Source: CAZGUG01 sp964625335 (GTDB taxonomy: Bacteria > Bacillota > Clostridia > Ch29). From it: 13,009 bases of DNA. Both the position numbers and the translations under genes were made by a program. Below are positions 1 to 7,060 of the stretch, in pieces. Position 1 is the first letter of the stretch, and every line of letters begins with the position of its first letter. The stretch covers positions 1-13,009 of the forward strand of contig CAZVBE010000038.1 in assembly GCA_964625335.1 (NCBI GenBank), written 5' to 3'. The notes under the pieces were generated by a model. That model ran no database searches. It was not told where the DNA came from and saw only the letters and a list, made by a program, of their open reading frames with translations.

Positions 1-89
1 ATATTGGAATGTAGAGAAGACAGAAAAGTTGCCAACGATTACTTGACACTAACATTGTATAATTTACTAGAGCAAAACAACCGGGTTTC

Positions 90-98
90 TGGTATAAT
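90..98 (+). promoter_or_regulatory. candidate extended -10 promoter for the yabE-like gene
   Basis: TGGTATAAT is a perfect TATAAT preceded by TGN, an extended -10 that can work without a good -35; the hexamer 17 nt upstream is poor. A second TATAAT lies at 122-127, also without a good -35. The first 193 bases otherwise show no supportable gene. The start of the downstream gene is 95 nt away, giving a leader of roughly 85 nt. The assignment is inferred from motif match only. Confidence 0.35.
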
Positions 99-193
99 TA
101 CCATTATAGCAGTACAGTTGATATAATGTGAATACATATATTACCGGAGACACATAATATACTATAGGCTGTAAAAGAATGGGAGGATGAACG

Positions 194-1198
194 ATGAAGA
201 GAAAGAGTACAGTTATCCTGATTTCGTTGACCATGATACTGTTACTGACTGCTCTATACAATATACTTGGCAAACAGGTTACCATTATAGAAGGGGAAGA
301 GGCAGCAGAGGTGGTATGTTTTAGAAACAGTGTGCAGGAATTGCTTGAGGAACAGGAGATATTTCTGGGGGAGGAAGACCGGATAATTCCGGGACTTACG
401 GCTCCTTTGAAGGATGGCATGGAAATAGTTGTTAAGAGGGCGGTACCCCTTTGGGTAACAGTCGATGGAGAGGTCAAGGAGATTATGTCATCTGCCGATA
501 CGTTGGGGGAGGTTTTGAGCAGGGCAGGTATTCAAACAGGTACCGAGGATATGATAAAGCCGGGTATCAACAGTCCGGTTGAAAGGGATATGGAAGTAAG
601 AGTGGTAAGGGTGACCCATGACACGATAGCCGAAGAAAAGGAGATTCCCTTTGAAACCGTAGTAGAGTACGACGACGAAGTTGACAGAGGTATCGAGAAT
701 GTGGTCAAAAAAGGTGAAAACGGAATAACAAGGGAAGAAATATTAGTTGCTTACCATGACGGGAATGAGGTAAGCCGGCAAAGGGTAAACCAGGAGGTGC
801 TTAAGGAGCCAGTAAACCGCGTTGTTGAGAAGGGGACAAGGGATACCATTGCCACTTCCAGGGGGGCAGTACGCTTTAAAAGAGCTATAAATATGAGTGC
901 CACCGCATATGACGCTACCTTTGAAAGTACCGGGAAAAACCCCGGGGACCCCCATTACGGAATAACCCGGAGCGGGACACAGGTGAGACCGGGAGTGGTG
1001 GCAGTAGACCCGAAGGTTATCCCTCTGGGCACAAAACTGTATGTCAAGTCCCTGGACGGCACTCCGGATTACGGTTTTGCCAGCGCCGAGGATACCGGTG
1101 GGGCGATAAAGGGTAATAAGATAGATTTGTACTATGAATCCCCCGAGGACGTTAGAAAGTACGGCAGGAGAAAGGTGCTCGTTTATGTACTGGAATAA
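194..1198 (+). CDS. yabE: YabE-like cell-wall protein: DUF348 repeats, G5 domain and 3D domain
   Basis: This 334-residue protein starts with a basic tip and one hydrophobic segment (about residues 7-25), so it is probably exported and membrane anchored or cleaved. Two ubiquitin-like DUF348 repeats follow (about 29-84 and 85-140), then a G5 domain (about 140-220, with the VVEKGT ending) and a C-terminal 3D domain (about 232-334). The 3D domain carries the expected aspartates in VDP, AEDTGG and IDLYY, the signature of the MltA/RlpA-like double-psi barrel of Rpf/Sps/YabE proteins. Such proteins are thought to remodel or cleave peptidoglycan, often in resuscitation or germination. The ATG has GGGAGG 8-13 nt upstream. 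In Bacillus, yabE lies just before rnmV-ksgA; here ksgA follows directly. Domain identity is secure; enzymatic activity is inferred. Confidence 0.92.
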   Translation: MKRKSTVILISLTMILLLTALYNILGKQVTIIEGEEAAEVVCFRNSVQELLEEQEIFLGEEDRIIPGLTAPLKDGMEIVVKRAVPLWVTVDGEVKEIMSSADTLGEVLSRAGIQTGTEDMIKPGINSPVERDMEVRVVRVTHDTIAEEKEIPFETVVEYDDEVDRGIENVVKKGENGITREEILVAYHDGNEVSRQRVNQEVLKEPVNRVVEKGTRDTIATSRGAVRFKRAINMSATAYDATFESTGKNPGDPHYGITRSGTQVRPGVVAVDPKVIPLGTKLYVKSLDGTPDYGFASAEDTGGAIKGNKIDLYYESPEDVRKYGRRKVLVYVLE

Positions 1199-1219
1199 CG
1201 GGACATAGGTCATTTTACT

Positions 1220-1271
1220 TCAGGATAAGCCCACCGACAGGTGGGCATTTTGATGGGAGAATTTATCCTGA
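1220..1271 (+). terminator. terminator-like hairpin nested in a longer inverted repeat
   Basis: GCCCACC (1229-1235), a 4-nt loop and GGTGGGC (1240-1246) are followed by ATTTTG, a short intrinsic terminator 31 nt after the yabE stop. It is enclosed by a second perfect pair, TCAGGATAA (1220-1228) with TTATCCTGA (1263-1271), abutting the inner stem on its 5' side. The T tract is short, so read-through into ksgA is plausible, and the outer stem may make this an RNA processing or attenuation element. Confidence 0.6.
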
Positions 1272-1304
1272 CAGTGAAAAAATAAAAGAGGGCGGTAATG
1301 AATT

Positions 1305-2168
1305 ATGGTTTACGGATATACCTTTAATGAAACATTAGAATTAATGAGGAAATTTGGAATAAAACCAAGCAAAGGATTGGGACAGAACTTCCTTACCGAC
1401 AAAAACATACTGGGTAAAATAGTGGCTTCTGCGGAAATCGGTAAGGATGACCAGGTACTGGAAATAGGTCCGGGTATCGGGACGCTGACCCGTGAACTGG
1501 CGGCCAGAGCGGATAAAGTGGTAGCTGTGGAAATAGACAAACGGCTGCTTCCGGTACTGGAGCATGCCGTTGAACCCTTTGGTAATGTTGATGTAATAAA
1601 CGGTGATATACTGGCCCTTGACCTTAAAGCCCTTTGGCGGGACTGCTTTAAGGGTAAGGCCATAGTGGCTGCAAACCTGCCTTACTATGTGACCTCCCCG
1701 ATAGTTATGAAGCTGCTTGAAGAGGGTCTGCCCCTCAAAAGGATTGTAATAATGGTTCAGAAGGAAGTTGCCCGGCGAATGTGTGCCGCTCCCGGAGGTA
1801 AGGATTACGGAGCCCTCAGCATAGCCGTCCAGTATCATTCCCTGCCAGGTATAATTGCTGTAGTACCCCCCACTGTGTTTATACCGCCTCCTACCGTAAG
1901 TTCTGCAATAGTCAGGTTGGATATCGGGGAGAATAAGCGATATGCAGTCAAGGATGAGAAGTTGTTGTTCAGGTTGGTTAAGGCTGCCTTCGGGCAAAGG
2001 CGCAAAACGCTGATAAATGCATTGAGCAGTGGGTTTACCCTGCTCGACAGGAACCGACTTAATGACAGTCTTGCATACTGCGGAATAGACCCCGGCAGAA
2101 GGGGTGAGACCCTTTCAATAGAGGAGTTCTGCTGTCTGGCAGATTATATATATGAGAAAAATCGGTAA
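1305..2168 (+). CDS. ksgA: 16S rRNA (adenine1518-N6/adenine1519-N6) dimethyltransferase
   Basis: KsgA/RsmA transfers four methyl groups from S-adenosylmethionine to two adjacent adenines in the 3'-terminal hairpin of 16S rRNA during late 30S assembly. The 287-residue length is normal. Visible motifs are GLGQNFL near residue 24, the SAM-binding loop LEIGPGIGTL near 52-61, VEID near 76-79, and the catalytic NLPYY at 124-128, followed by a small C-terminal helical domain. The ATG at 1305 is chosen because AGAGGGCGG ends 9 nt before it. An out-of-frame ATG at 1298 is only 2 nt from that site and opens a nine-codon frame overlapping the true start. rnmV (ribonuclease M5), which usually sits between yabE and ksgA, is absent. 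Confidence 0.97.
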   Translation: MVYGYTFNETLELMRKFGIKPSKGLGQNFLTDKNILGKIVASAEIGKDDQVLEIGPGIGTLTRELAARADKVVAVEIDKRLLPVLEHAVEPFGNVDVINGDILALDLKALWRDCFKGKAIVAANLPYYVTSPIVMKLLEEGLPLKRIVIMVQKEVARRMCAAPGGKDYGALSIAVQYHSLPGIIAVVPPTVFIPPPTVSSAIVRLDIGENKRYAVKDEKLLFRLVKAAFGQRRKTLINALSSGFTLLDRNRLNDSLAYCGIDPGRRGETLSIEEFCCLADYIYEKNR

Positions 2169-2173
2169 CTAAT

Positions 2174-2218
2174 CCCCTTCGGGAGAATATACTAATACCA
2201 CAGTATTTCTGTAAGGGG
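2174..2218 (+). promoter_or_regulatory. long hairpin overlapping the Shine-Dalgarno of the next gene
   Basis: CCCCTT (2174-2179) can pair with AAGGGG (2213-2218). Inside it, AGAATATACT (2184-2193) pairs with AGTATTTCT (2202-2210) with one bulged base and an 8-nt loop. The 3' arm covers the first half of the ribosome binding site GGGGGAGG (2215-2222) of the GTG-started gene at 2232. There is no T tract, so it is not a standard terminator. It could lower translation of the downstream gene or stabilise an mRNA end. Pairing is seen directly; the role is inferred. Confidence 0.45.
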
Positions 2219-2231
2219 GAGGTCAATTCAA

Positions 2232-3438
2232 GTGGCAGCAAGGAATTATCGCAGGCAGTTGCTGGTATTATACGAAGAGGACAAAGGTTTTGGAACAGAT
2301 GCCGGGAAAAAACCTGCAGGTTTTACCAAGATTGAAACAAGAGGCGGTAAAGGGCTGCTGACTTCTCTTGTTCAAAACCTCAAGGACTTAAAGGAAGAGG
2401 GTCTGGTATATAAGGGATTTATCGCATCAACAAAAGCGCCGCCGGTATTTGTCAGTACCGGTACAATACCGGTTGACAGCACAGGTAAAGGGGAAAGCAA
2501 GTGGAGGTTCGACCCCGCAAATGTAGCCAATACGGGACACAACATAGACAGGTTTGATTTATTTGGGATAAGAGTTTACAGGCCCGAGGGGGGAGAACAT
2601 AATTTCATATGCCCTCTTGCAGGTGGCAGGGGCGAACTCCCAAAAAACTGGAAGGAGATATACGGCGGGAAGGTCTTAAATGATATTTGTCCACAGGGAC
2701 ATGAAAAATCCGTAGAAGTACCTGCCGGTTTGGCACCCGGGAAAATTACCCGGAAGGAGGCANNNNNNNNNNNNNNNNNNNNNNNNNNNNNNNNNNNNNN
2801 NNNNNNNNNNNNNNNNNNNNNNNNNNNNNNNNNNNNNNNNNNNNNNNNNNNNNNNNNNNNNNCATGAAGCCCCTGATGAGGCACATGAAGCCCCTGATGA
2901 GGCACATGAAGCCCCTGATGAGGCACATGAAGCCCCTGGAGAGGCACATGAAGCCCCTGGAGAGGCACATGAAGCTCATGGAGAGGCACATGAAACGGTG
3001 ATGGAAGGAGTGACTGATGGTGCGGCGGAAACAGTAACCAAAGCGCCTGCTCCGGAATCCGCCGAAGGGGCAGTACAAGAAAACCGGGAATTAAAACAAA
3101 AATACCAAGTCAATACCGGTATAGAGGATTATTTGCAGGAAGTTCTCAGGTTTTATCAAAGGGTCGAGCCCTTTGAACATCCTGACGCAAACTGCCACTG
3201 GTGGCGCATAAACAGCTATGATTATCTGTTTGGTACATTATATGGCGGTGACGGAAGAGTTAAATATTACGCGTATGGAATACCTGGGATCTATCAAACG
3301 CAGACACAAATGCAAATGGAGGCCTATGGCTTTTGCAGGTGGCAGCCCAAAAAGGGAAGCGAACATACCCCTGGTGATTTAGGTTACTGGCTTGCCTTTG
3401 TGGATGCAAAAACCGGGGTGTTGGCAAACCCCGGATAG
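2232..3438 (+). CDS. unrecognised two-domain protein with a 7-residue tandem-repeat linker, interrupted by an assembly gap
   Basis: The reading frame opens at a GTG 9 nt after GGGGGAGG and runs to the N gap after about 177 residues. Beyond the gap a frame in the same direction carries HEAPDEA repeats and ends at 3438. The two halves are offset by one base across the gap, but 100 N is a placeholder of unknown true length, so this is not evidence of a frameshift. I infer one gene. The N-terminal part (about residues 5-165) looks like a globular beta-rich domain with conserved-looking stretches such as YEEDKGFG, SKWRFDP and FICPL. The C-terminal part (after about 3106) is another compact domain rich in aromatics, with CHWWRI, YGIPGIYQTQ and GYWLAFVDAKTGVL. 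No signal peptide or membrane segment is visible. The layout resembles repeat-linked Clostridia proteins of unknown function that I cannot name with confidence. A terminator follows directly. Confidence 0.75.
2763..2862. other. assembly gap (100 N)
   Basis: Exactly 100 consecutive N mark a scaffold join of unknown real size. The known bases before it end in GAGGCA, which is also the end of each 21-bp repeat unit on the far side. The gap therefore most likely reflects collapse of a longer tandem array during short-read assembly. Confidence 0.97.
2863..2988 (+). repeat. six 21-bp in-frame tandem repeats encoding HEAPDEA/HEAPGEA
   Basis: Units start at 2863, 2884, 2905, 2926, 2947 and 2968. The first three encode HEAPDEA and are identical in DNA, the next two encode HEAPGEA, the sixth HEAHGEA, and a decayed seventh begins HETV. 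The array continues into the N gap, so copy number is a minimum. Divergence rises away from the gap, the usual pattern of an array expanding by slippage or unequal exchange at its centre. The unit is acidic, with one His and usually one Pro per seven residues, suggesting an extended flexible linker rather than a coiled coil. Confidence 0.95.
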
Positions 3439-3440
3439 AC

Positions 3441-3471
3441 AGGAGGTCCCCCACCTCCTATTTTGTTTTGT
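3441..3471 (+). terminator. intrinsic terminator after the repeat protein gene
   Basis: AGGAGGT (3441-3447), a five-C loop and ACCTCCT (3453-3459) are followed by ATTTTGTTTTG. It starts 3 nt after the stop codon. The minus strand has no T tract after the stem, so it serves the plus-strand gene and not the converging receptor gene. Confidence 0.85.
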
Positions 3472-3481
3472 CATCCCTGTT

Positions 3482-5176
3482 CTACTTTGAAATATTCACA
3501 TCCGCAAGCAGTATCCCTGTGATACCGCCCGAGGCGTTTTTTACCGGTGTTGTTACGGATATGCAAAAATCGTTGGTTGCGGAAGATATGTAAGGCTTGG
3601 ACTGGTAATCCTTTCCCTGTATAGACTCCTTGAAGTAATCCCTATGGGATACATTATCACCTTTATTGATATTGTCCAGGGTTGCTGCCTGAAGCAGTCC
3701 ATCCGAGTCAATATAAGCAAGCAATTCCAGATATTCATTCCGGACTGCATTTTCTTTTAACAGGTTTTCAATACCGGTTAAGTCTCCGTTTTTGAAGGCC
3801 GGAGTACTAATAAGCCGGGCAACAATGGATTTGACGGTTTCTATTTTGGTTTTTTCGGCATCTCCCAGTTCCAGTCCTTTTCTGTAATCCACGAAGCTGG
3901 CACTTAATCCTTTTGCTATTTCGTCCAGGTTTTTAATAAGCTGAAAAACCTGTTCCATGGCTGCCGACTGTTCCTGGGCCCCCGCTGCGGCCTCCTGGGC
4001 TCCCGCTGAGGACTGCTGGACCGAGGCGACGATATCCTCCATAAGAGACCTTATTTCCCCCGCCTTCCCTTTTTGTTCCTGGGTCAGTTTCAATACTTCC
4101 TGAAAGGAAAGGACTGCAGTCTGTGTCACAGTATTGACCTTGCCAAAATCTTCTTTGGACATGTCAGCCAGGTCAACATCCTCCTTAGCTTTAACCGCCT
4201 GTGTTTTCATGGATTCTGCAACCAGGGCGACCTGTCTGGAAATCGTTTCAACCAGTTTATGTATCTTGGCAGCGGAAGCGGTTGACTGTTCGGCAAGCTT
4301 CCTCACCTCGTCGGCCACTACTGCGAAGCCTCTGCCCTGCTCTCCTGCCCGGGCCGCCTCTATAGCTGCATTTAATGCCAGGAGGTTTGTCTGTTCGCTT
4401 ATGCCGGTTACTTCCATAGTTATACCGGATATCTGTTTTGCATGTTCCTCCAGCGTAGCAACCTCCTGCGCCAGGTTGTTGTTAATATCCGAATTCATAC
4501 GAATTCTTTCAACGAGATCGGTAAGCCTTTGAACGCTGGCGTCAATTGTTTGCTGCATTTCGATGGATTCGGCCAGGGTTTTGTTGGAAAACTCCTCAAT
4601 CTGCTCGGAGGAATCCACCATCTTCTGTATGCTGTCCATGGTTTGGGTAGCAGCCAGGGATATTTCTTCAACACCCTTTGCTATTTCGGATACCGTTACA
4701 GCTATTTCTTCGGTTGAACGGCTGGTATCACCTACATTGACCAGCAGGTTTTCAACATAGTCCTTTGTTTTTTCGGCGGTGGTTAGTATATTACCCATAA
4801 GCTTTTTGTTGTTAATGAGAATTCTGTTCATTGAATCGGCGGCTTTTTTATAATCGCCCTTGAGGTCTTCAGGCAGTTTTTTAAGCAAATTTCCCTTTTC
4901 TATCAAATCCAGGCTCTGTTCCATTTTTCTTATGTTTCTGCCTGAGGATCCGTTAATAATTATATAGAATAAAGCTAGCACGGCGAAGGCAGATGATGCC
5001 AATATCACCCAATGGGTAATGGATATCCGGTGTATATGCGAAACCAGGTCCTCCGAGGCATACCCGGCCGGTAATGACGCAACAGCCGCCGGCAGGTTTA
5101 TCACCAGAAGAAAATATTCTAACCCCGTCATACACAATCCCAGTAACAATAAATATAAAAAGCCCTTTTTATCCAT
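3482..5176 (-). CDS. methyl-accepting chemotaxis protein with a C-terminal Cache-like domain
   Basis: The 564-residue receptor has two hydrophobic segments (about 5-27 and 55-75) separated by a short loop of about 27 residues, too small for a usual periplasmic sensor. A linker/HAMP-like stretch (about 76-125) and a long coiled-coil signalling domain follow. Its tip around 255-300 has the hallmark EQTNLLALNAAIEAARAGEQ and GRGFAVVADEVRKLAEQS sequences that bind CheA/CheW. After the second coiled-coil arm (about 365-430, with AAAGAQEQSAAMEQ) there is an extra domain (about 446-564) with HRDYFKESI, KPYISSATNDFCISVTTPV and a GITGILLADVNI ending, typical of a Cache/PDC fold. By normal topology it would face the cytoplasm. 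The start at 5176 is preferred over upstream in-frame codons because GGAGGT lies 6 nt before it and the hydrophobic segment follows at once. It is 137 nt downstream of mgtE on the same strand and may be partly co-transcribed. Confidence 0.93.
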   Translation of the reverse strand: MDKKGFLYLLLLGLCMTGLEYFLLVINLPAAVASLPAGYASEDLVSHIHRISITHWVILASSAFAVLALFYIIINGSSGRNIRKMEQSLDLIEKGNLLKKLPEDLKGDYKKAADSMNRILINNKKLMGNILTTAEKTKDYVENLLVNVGDTSRSTEEIAVTVSEIAKGVEEISLAATQTMDSIQKMVDSSEQIEEFSNKTLAESIEMQQTIDASVQRLTDLVERIRMNSDINNNLAQEVATLEEHAKQISGITMEVTGISEQTNLLALNAAIEAARAGEQGRGFAVVADEVRKLAEQSTASAAKIHKLVETISRQVALVAESMKTQAVKAKEDVDLADMSKEDFGKVNTVTQTAVLSFQEVLKLTQEQKGKAGEIRSLMEDIVASVQQSSAGAQEAAAGAQEQSAAMEQVFQLIKNLDEIAKGLSASFVDYRKGLELGDAEKTKIETVKSIVARLISTPAFKNGDLTGIENLLKENAVRNEYLELLAYIDSDGLLQAATLDNINKGDNVSHRDYFKESIQGKDYQSKPYISSATNDFCISVTTPVKNASGGITGILLADVNISK

Positions 5177-5312
5177 ACATGCACCTCCATAGTCCGACAT
5201 CCTATTATTTTGTACTATTTCTACAAATTTAGCAAAACACCTTTTATTCCGAAAGATTTTTACAAAAAACAAGGTATTTTGTACAGCTTTTCGGGGGCAG
5301 CAACCGGACATC

Positions 5313-6659
5313 TCAAAGGGTTGACATAGAAGACCCAAGCAACAGCATCGCTATATTAAAATACACCAAAAGAGCCAGGGCATCAATAATAGTAGTTAGC
5401 AGGGGAGCGGCAATAAGCGCCGGATCCAGCCCTATGGATTTGGCGAGTATCGGCAGGACCGAGCCGGTAAGCTTTGCCAGAACTATGGTCAGAAAGACTG
5501 TAATCGAAACTATAAGGGCAATGGGTATGCTCTCACCTTCAAACGCAATTATCCTTATGAAATTTATTAAACCTAGAACAAAGCCGACCATCAGTGATAC
5601 CCTCAATTCCTTGAACAGGATTTTGAAAGTATCACTGCGCTTCAGTTCCCCAATTGCCATACCCCTTATGATAAGGGTTGAGGACTGGGCTCCTGCGTTT
5701 CCTCCGGTACCCATAAGCATTGGAATAAAGACGGCAAGGCTTAACGCAGAATGCAGTACCGATTGGAAATGTCCTATAATATTACCGGTAATGGTGGCAG
5801 AAACCATAAGTACCATAAGCCATACAATCCTCTTTTTTGCCAAAGCGAACACACCGGTGGACAGATAGGTATCGTCGGTGGCCTCCATTGCTGCCATCTT
5901 GTAAAAATCCTCTGTACCCTCCTGCTCAATGACATCGATAATATCGTCTATTGTTATTATACCTACAAGCCTGTTTTCGTGGTCTAATACCGGTACGGAC
6001 AGAAGGTCATACTTTTTGAACAGGACCGCTACCTCTTCCTGGTCATCGGTGGTTTGTACCGAGATGGTATTCTCCTCCATCAATTCCCCTATCGTCATAT
6101 TATGGCCGGCCATTATTATGTCTTTAAGGGAAATAGTACCCCATAAGTACCTGTTGCTGTCTATTACATAGCATGTATATATGGTTTCCTTGTCAATTCC
6201 CGTTTTTCTAATATGCTCCAGCGCATAGGGTATAGTATAATGTTTTTTCAAATCTACATATTCAATAGTCATTATAGAACCCGCAGAGTTTTCCGGGAAG
6301 TTTAAAAACTGGTTAATTATTTTTCTTTCATCCCTTGATACATTCTGCAGTATTTTTTTTGTTACATTGGCCGGCATTTCCTCCAGCAGGTCTATTTTGT
6401 CGTCAAAGGCCAGCCCCGACAGTAGTTCCCGGAGGCTGTGATCCGTTATTGTACCGATAAAGTCCATTTGCTCCTCTTTATTCATATATGAAAACACACT
6501 GGACGCCAGGTCCTTTTTTAAAAATCTGAAAAGTATAATCCTTTCATCCCTGTCCAATTCATTAAAATATTCAGCCAGGTCTGCTTCATGATAGCTGTTA
6601 AGCCTGTTGATAAGCTCTTCGAAATCCTTTCGCCTGTATAATTCCCGCAGCTCCAGCAT
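5313..6659 (-). CDS. mgtE: MgtE magnesium channel/transporter
   Basis: MgtE is a homodimeric Mg2+ channel gated by its cytoplasmic domains. The 448-residue product has an N-terminal helical MgtE_N domain (about 1-125), two CBS domains (about 130-190 and 195-255, the second with SVPVLDHENRLVGIITIDD), a connecting helix, and five hydrophobic segments (about 278-445). GTGGNAGAQSS in the membrane part and an Asp in TTIIDALALLVYF, the expected pore position, are present. The ATG at 6659 has GAGGAGG about 8 nt upstream. A longer frame reaching 6728 is rejected because it would read through the leader terminator hairpin. An M-box riboswitch and terminator precede the gene, so expression should fall when Mg2+ is plentiful. 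Confidence 0.96.
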   Translation of the reverse strand: MLELRELYRRKDFEELINRLNSYHEADLAEYFNELDRDERIILFRFLKKDLASSVFSYMNKEEQMDFIGTITDHSLRELLSGLAFDDKIDLLEEMPANVTKKILQNVSRDERKIINQFLNFPENSAGSIMTIEYVDLKKHYTIPYALEHIRKTGIDKETIYTCYVIDSNRYLWGTISLKDIIMAGHNMTIGELMEENTISVQTTDDQEEVAVLFKKYDLLSVPVLDHENRLVGIITIDDIIDVIEQEGTEDFYKMAAMEATDDTYLSTGVFALAKKRIVWLMVLMVSATITGNIIGHFQSVLHSALSLAVFIPMLMGTGGNAGAQSSTLIIRGMAIGELKRSDTFKILFKELRVSLMVGFVLGLINFIRIIAFEGESIPIALIVSITVFLTIVLAKLTGSVLPILAKSIGLDPALIAAPLLTTIIDALALLVYFNIAMLLLGSSMSTL

Positions 6660-6701
6660 TATAAAAACCTCCTCTGCCCTATAAAACCACTTCCCCATGC
6701 T

Positions 6702-6741
6702 GCAAAAACAATTAAGCTTCTCCAACAAAGAAGAAGCTTAA
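6702..6741 (-). terminator. leader terminator of the mgtE M-box
   Basis: A 10-bp perfect stem, TTAAGCTTCT (6712-6721) with AGAAGCTTAA (6732-6741), is followed on the minus strand by TTGTTTTTG. It lies between the M-box aptamer and the mgtE ribosome binding site, where the expression platform of a transcription-terminating riboswitch is expected. Confidence 0.85.
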
Positions 6742-6756
6742 TAAAAAGGCTTCCCC

Positions 6757-6901
6757 TCGTTGAGTTTTGGCACTGTACAGCTTTGGATATGCACCAGCTG
6801 CATTAGGTAGAACCTTATTCCGGTAATACCTGCTCACCCGTTGGCGTCTCTCGACATTTCCGGGCAGCAGCGTCTATCTGCACAGGAACCTCACCTAACG
6901 A
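6757..6901 (-). promoter_or_regulatory. M-box (ykoK leader) magnesium riboswitch
   Basis: Read on the minus strand, the leader begins CGTTAGGTGAGG and continues through GCTGCTGCCCGGAAATGTC, AGACGCCAACGGGT and TACCTAATGC, then ends near AACGAGG. These are the conserved blocks of the M-box aptamer in the correct order. CGTT at the 5' end can pair with AACG (6758-6761) to close P1. Mg2+ binding to this RNA class favours the downstream terminator. Identification rests on remembered consensus blocks; the boundaries are approximate. Confidence 0.93.
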
Positions 6902-6921
6902 AATATTTTCTTTATAATTTC

Positions 6922-6950
6922 ATTATATAAAAAGTTATGACATAATGCTA
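6922..6950 (-). promoter_or_regulatory. candidate mgtE promoter upstream of the M-box
   Basis: On the minus strand a perfect TATAAT occupies 6927-6922, about 20 nt before the aptamer. The hexamer 17 nt upstream (TAGCAT) is a weak -35. The position is right for a leader transcript starting just before the riboswitch, in an AT-rich stretch shared with the divergent yabG promoter. Confidence 0.4.
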
Positions 6951-6994
6951 TTGTTTTTTATTATGGCAAAGATACAGGCGAAATAACCAAAGGG

Positions 6995-7023
6995 CACACA
7001 CCTTCATGCCCCTTCATAATATA
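6995..7023 (+). promoter_or_regulatory. sigma-K-like promoter for yabG
   Basis: CATAATATA (7015-7023) fits the sigma-K -10 pattern CATAnnnTA exactly. CACA (6995-6998) fits the short mACm -35 pattern 16 nt upstream, although the CACACAC run leaves the exact register open. The predicted start is near 7030, giving a leader of about 30 nt. Known yabG genes are expressed in the mother cell under sigma-K, which agrees. The motif is short, so this is a prediction supported by context. Confidence 0.55.
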
Positions 7024-7047
7024 TACTAATCGATTTATTATTAGTAT
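7023..7047 (+). repeat. 8-bp inverted repeat between the yabG promoter and its ribosome binding site
   Basis: ATACTAAT (7023-7030) and ATTAGTAT (7040-7047) are perfect complements with a 9-nt spacer. The element overlaps the predicted transcription start and ends 6 nt before GGGAGG. It may be a protein-binding site or a weak leader hairpin; it lacks the G/C content of a terminator. Confidence 0.5.
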
Positions 7048-7060
7048 TATACCGGGAGGG

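Noticed and set aside
43..63. TTGACA followed by TATAAT upstream of the yabE-like gene
   Set aside because: The two hexamers are only 9 nt apart, far too close for a sigma-A promoter.
1..126. Open plus-strand frame at the window edge that could be the tail of an upstream gene
   Set aside because: About 41 codons with no recognisable motif, overlapping candidate promoter elements; it does not resemble the TatD C-terminus expected from Bacillus gene order.
2576..3078. Minus-strand frames reading the tandem repeat as MPLHELHVPLQ-type or MCLSRGF-type repeats
   Set aside because: They are antisense shadows of the 21-bp repeat; the plus-strand frame has a ribosome binding site, flanking folded domains and a terminator.
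2232..3438. True frameshift or two genes, because the halves flanking the N run are out of frame
   Set aside because: The 100-N run is a fixed-length placeholder, so relative frame across it carries no information.
5177..5338. Longer N-terminus for the chemoreceptor
   Set aside because: The extra residues come from the mgtE-receptor spacer, lack a ribosome binding site and would put a 54-residue tail before the first membrane segment.
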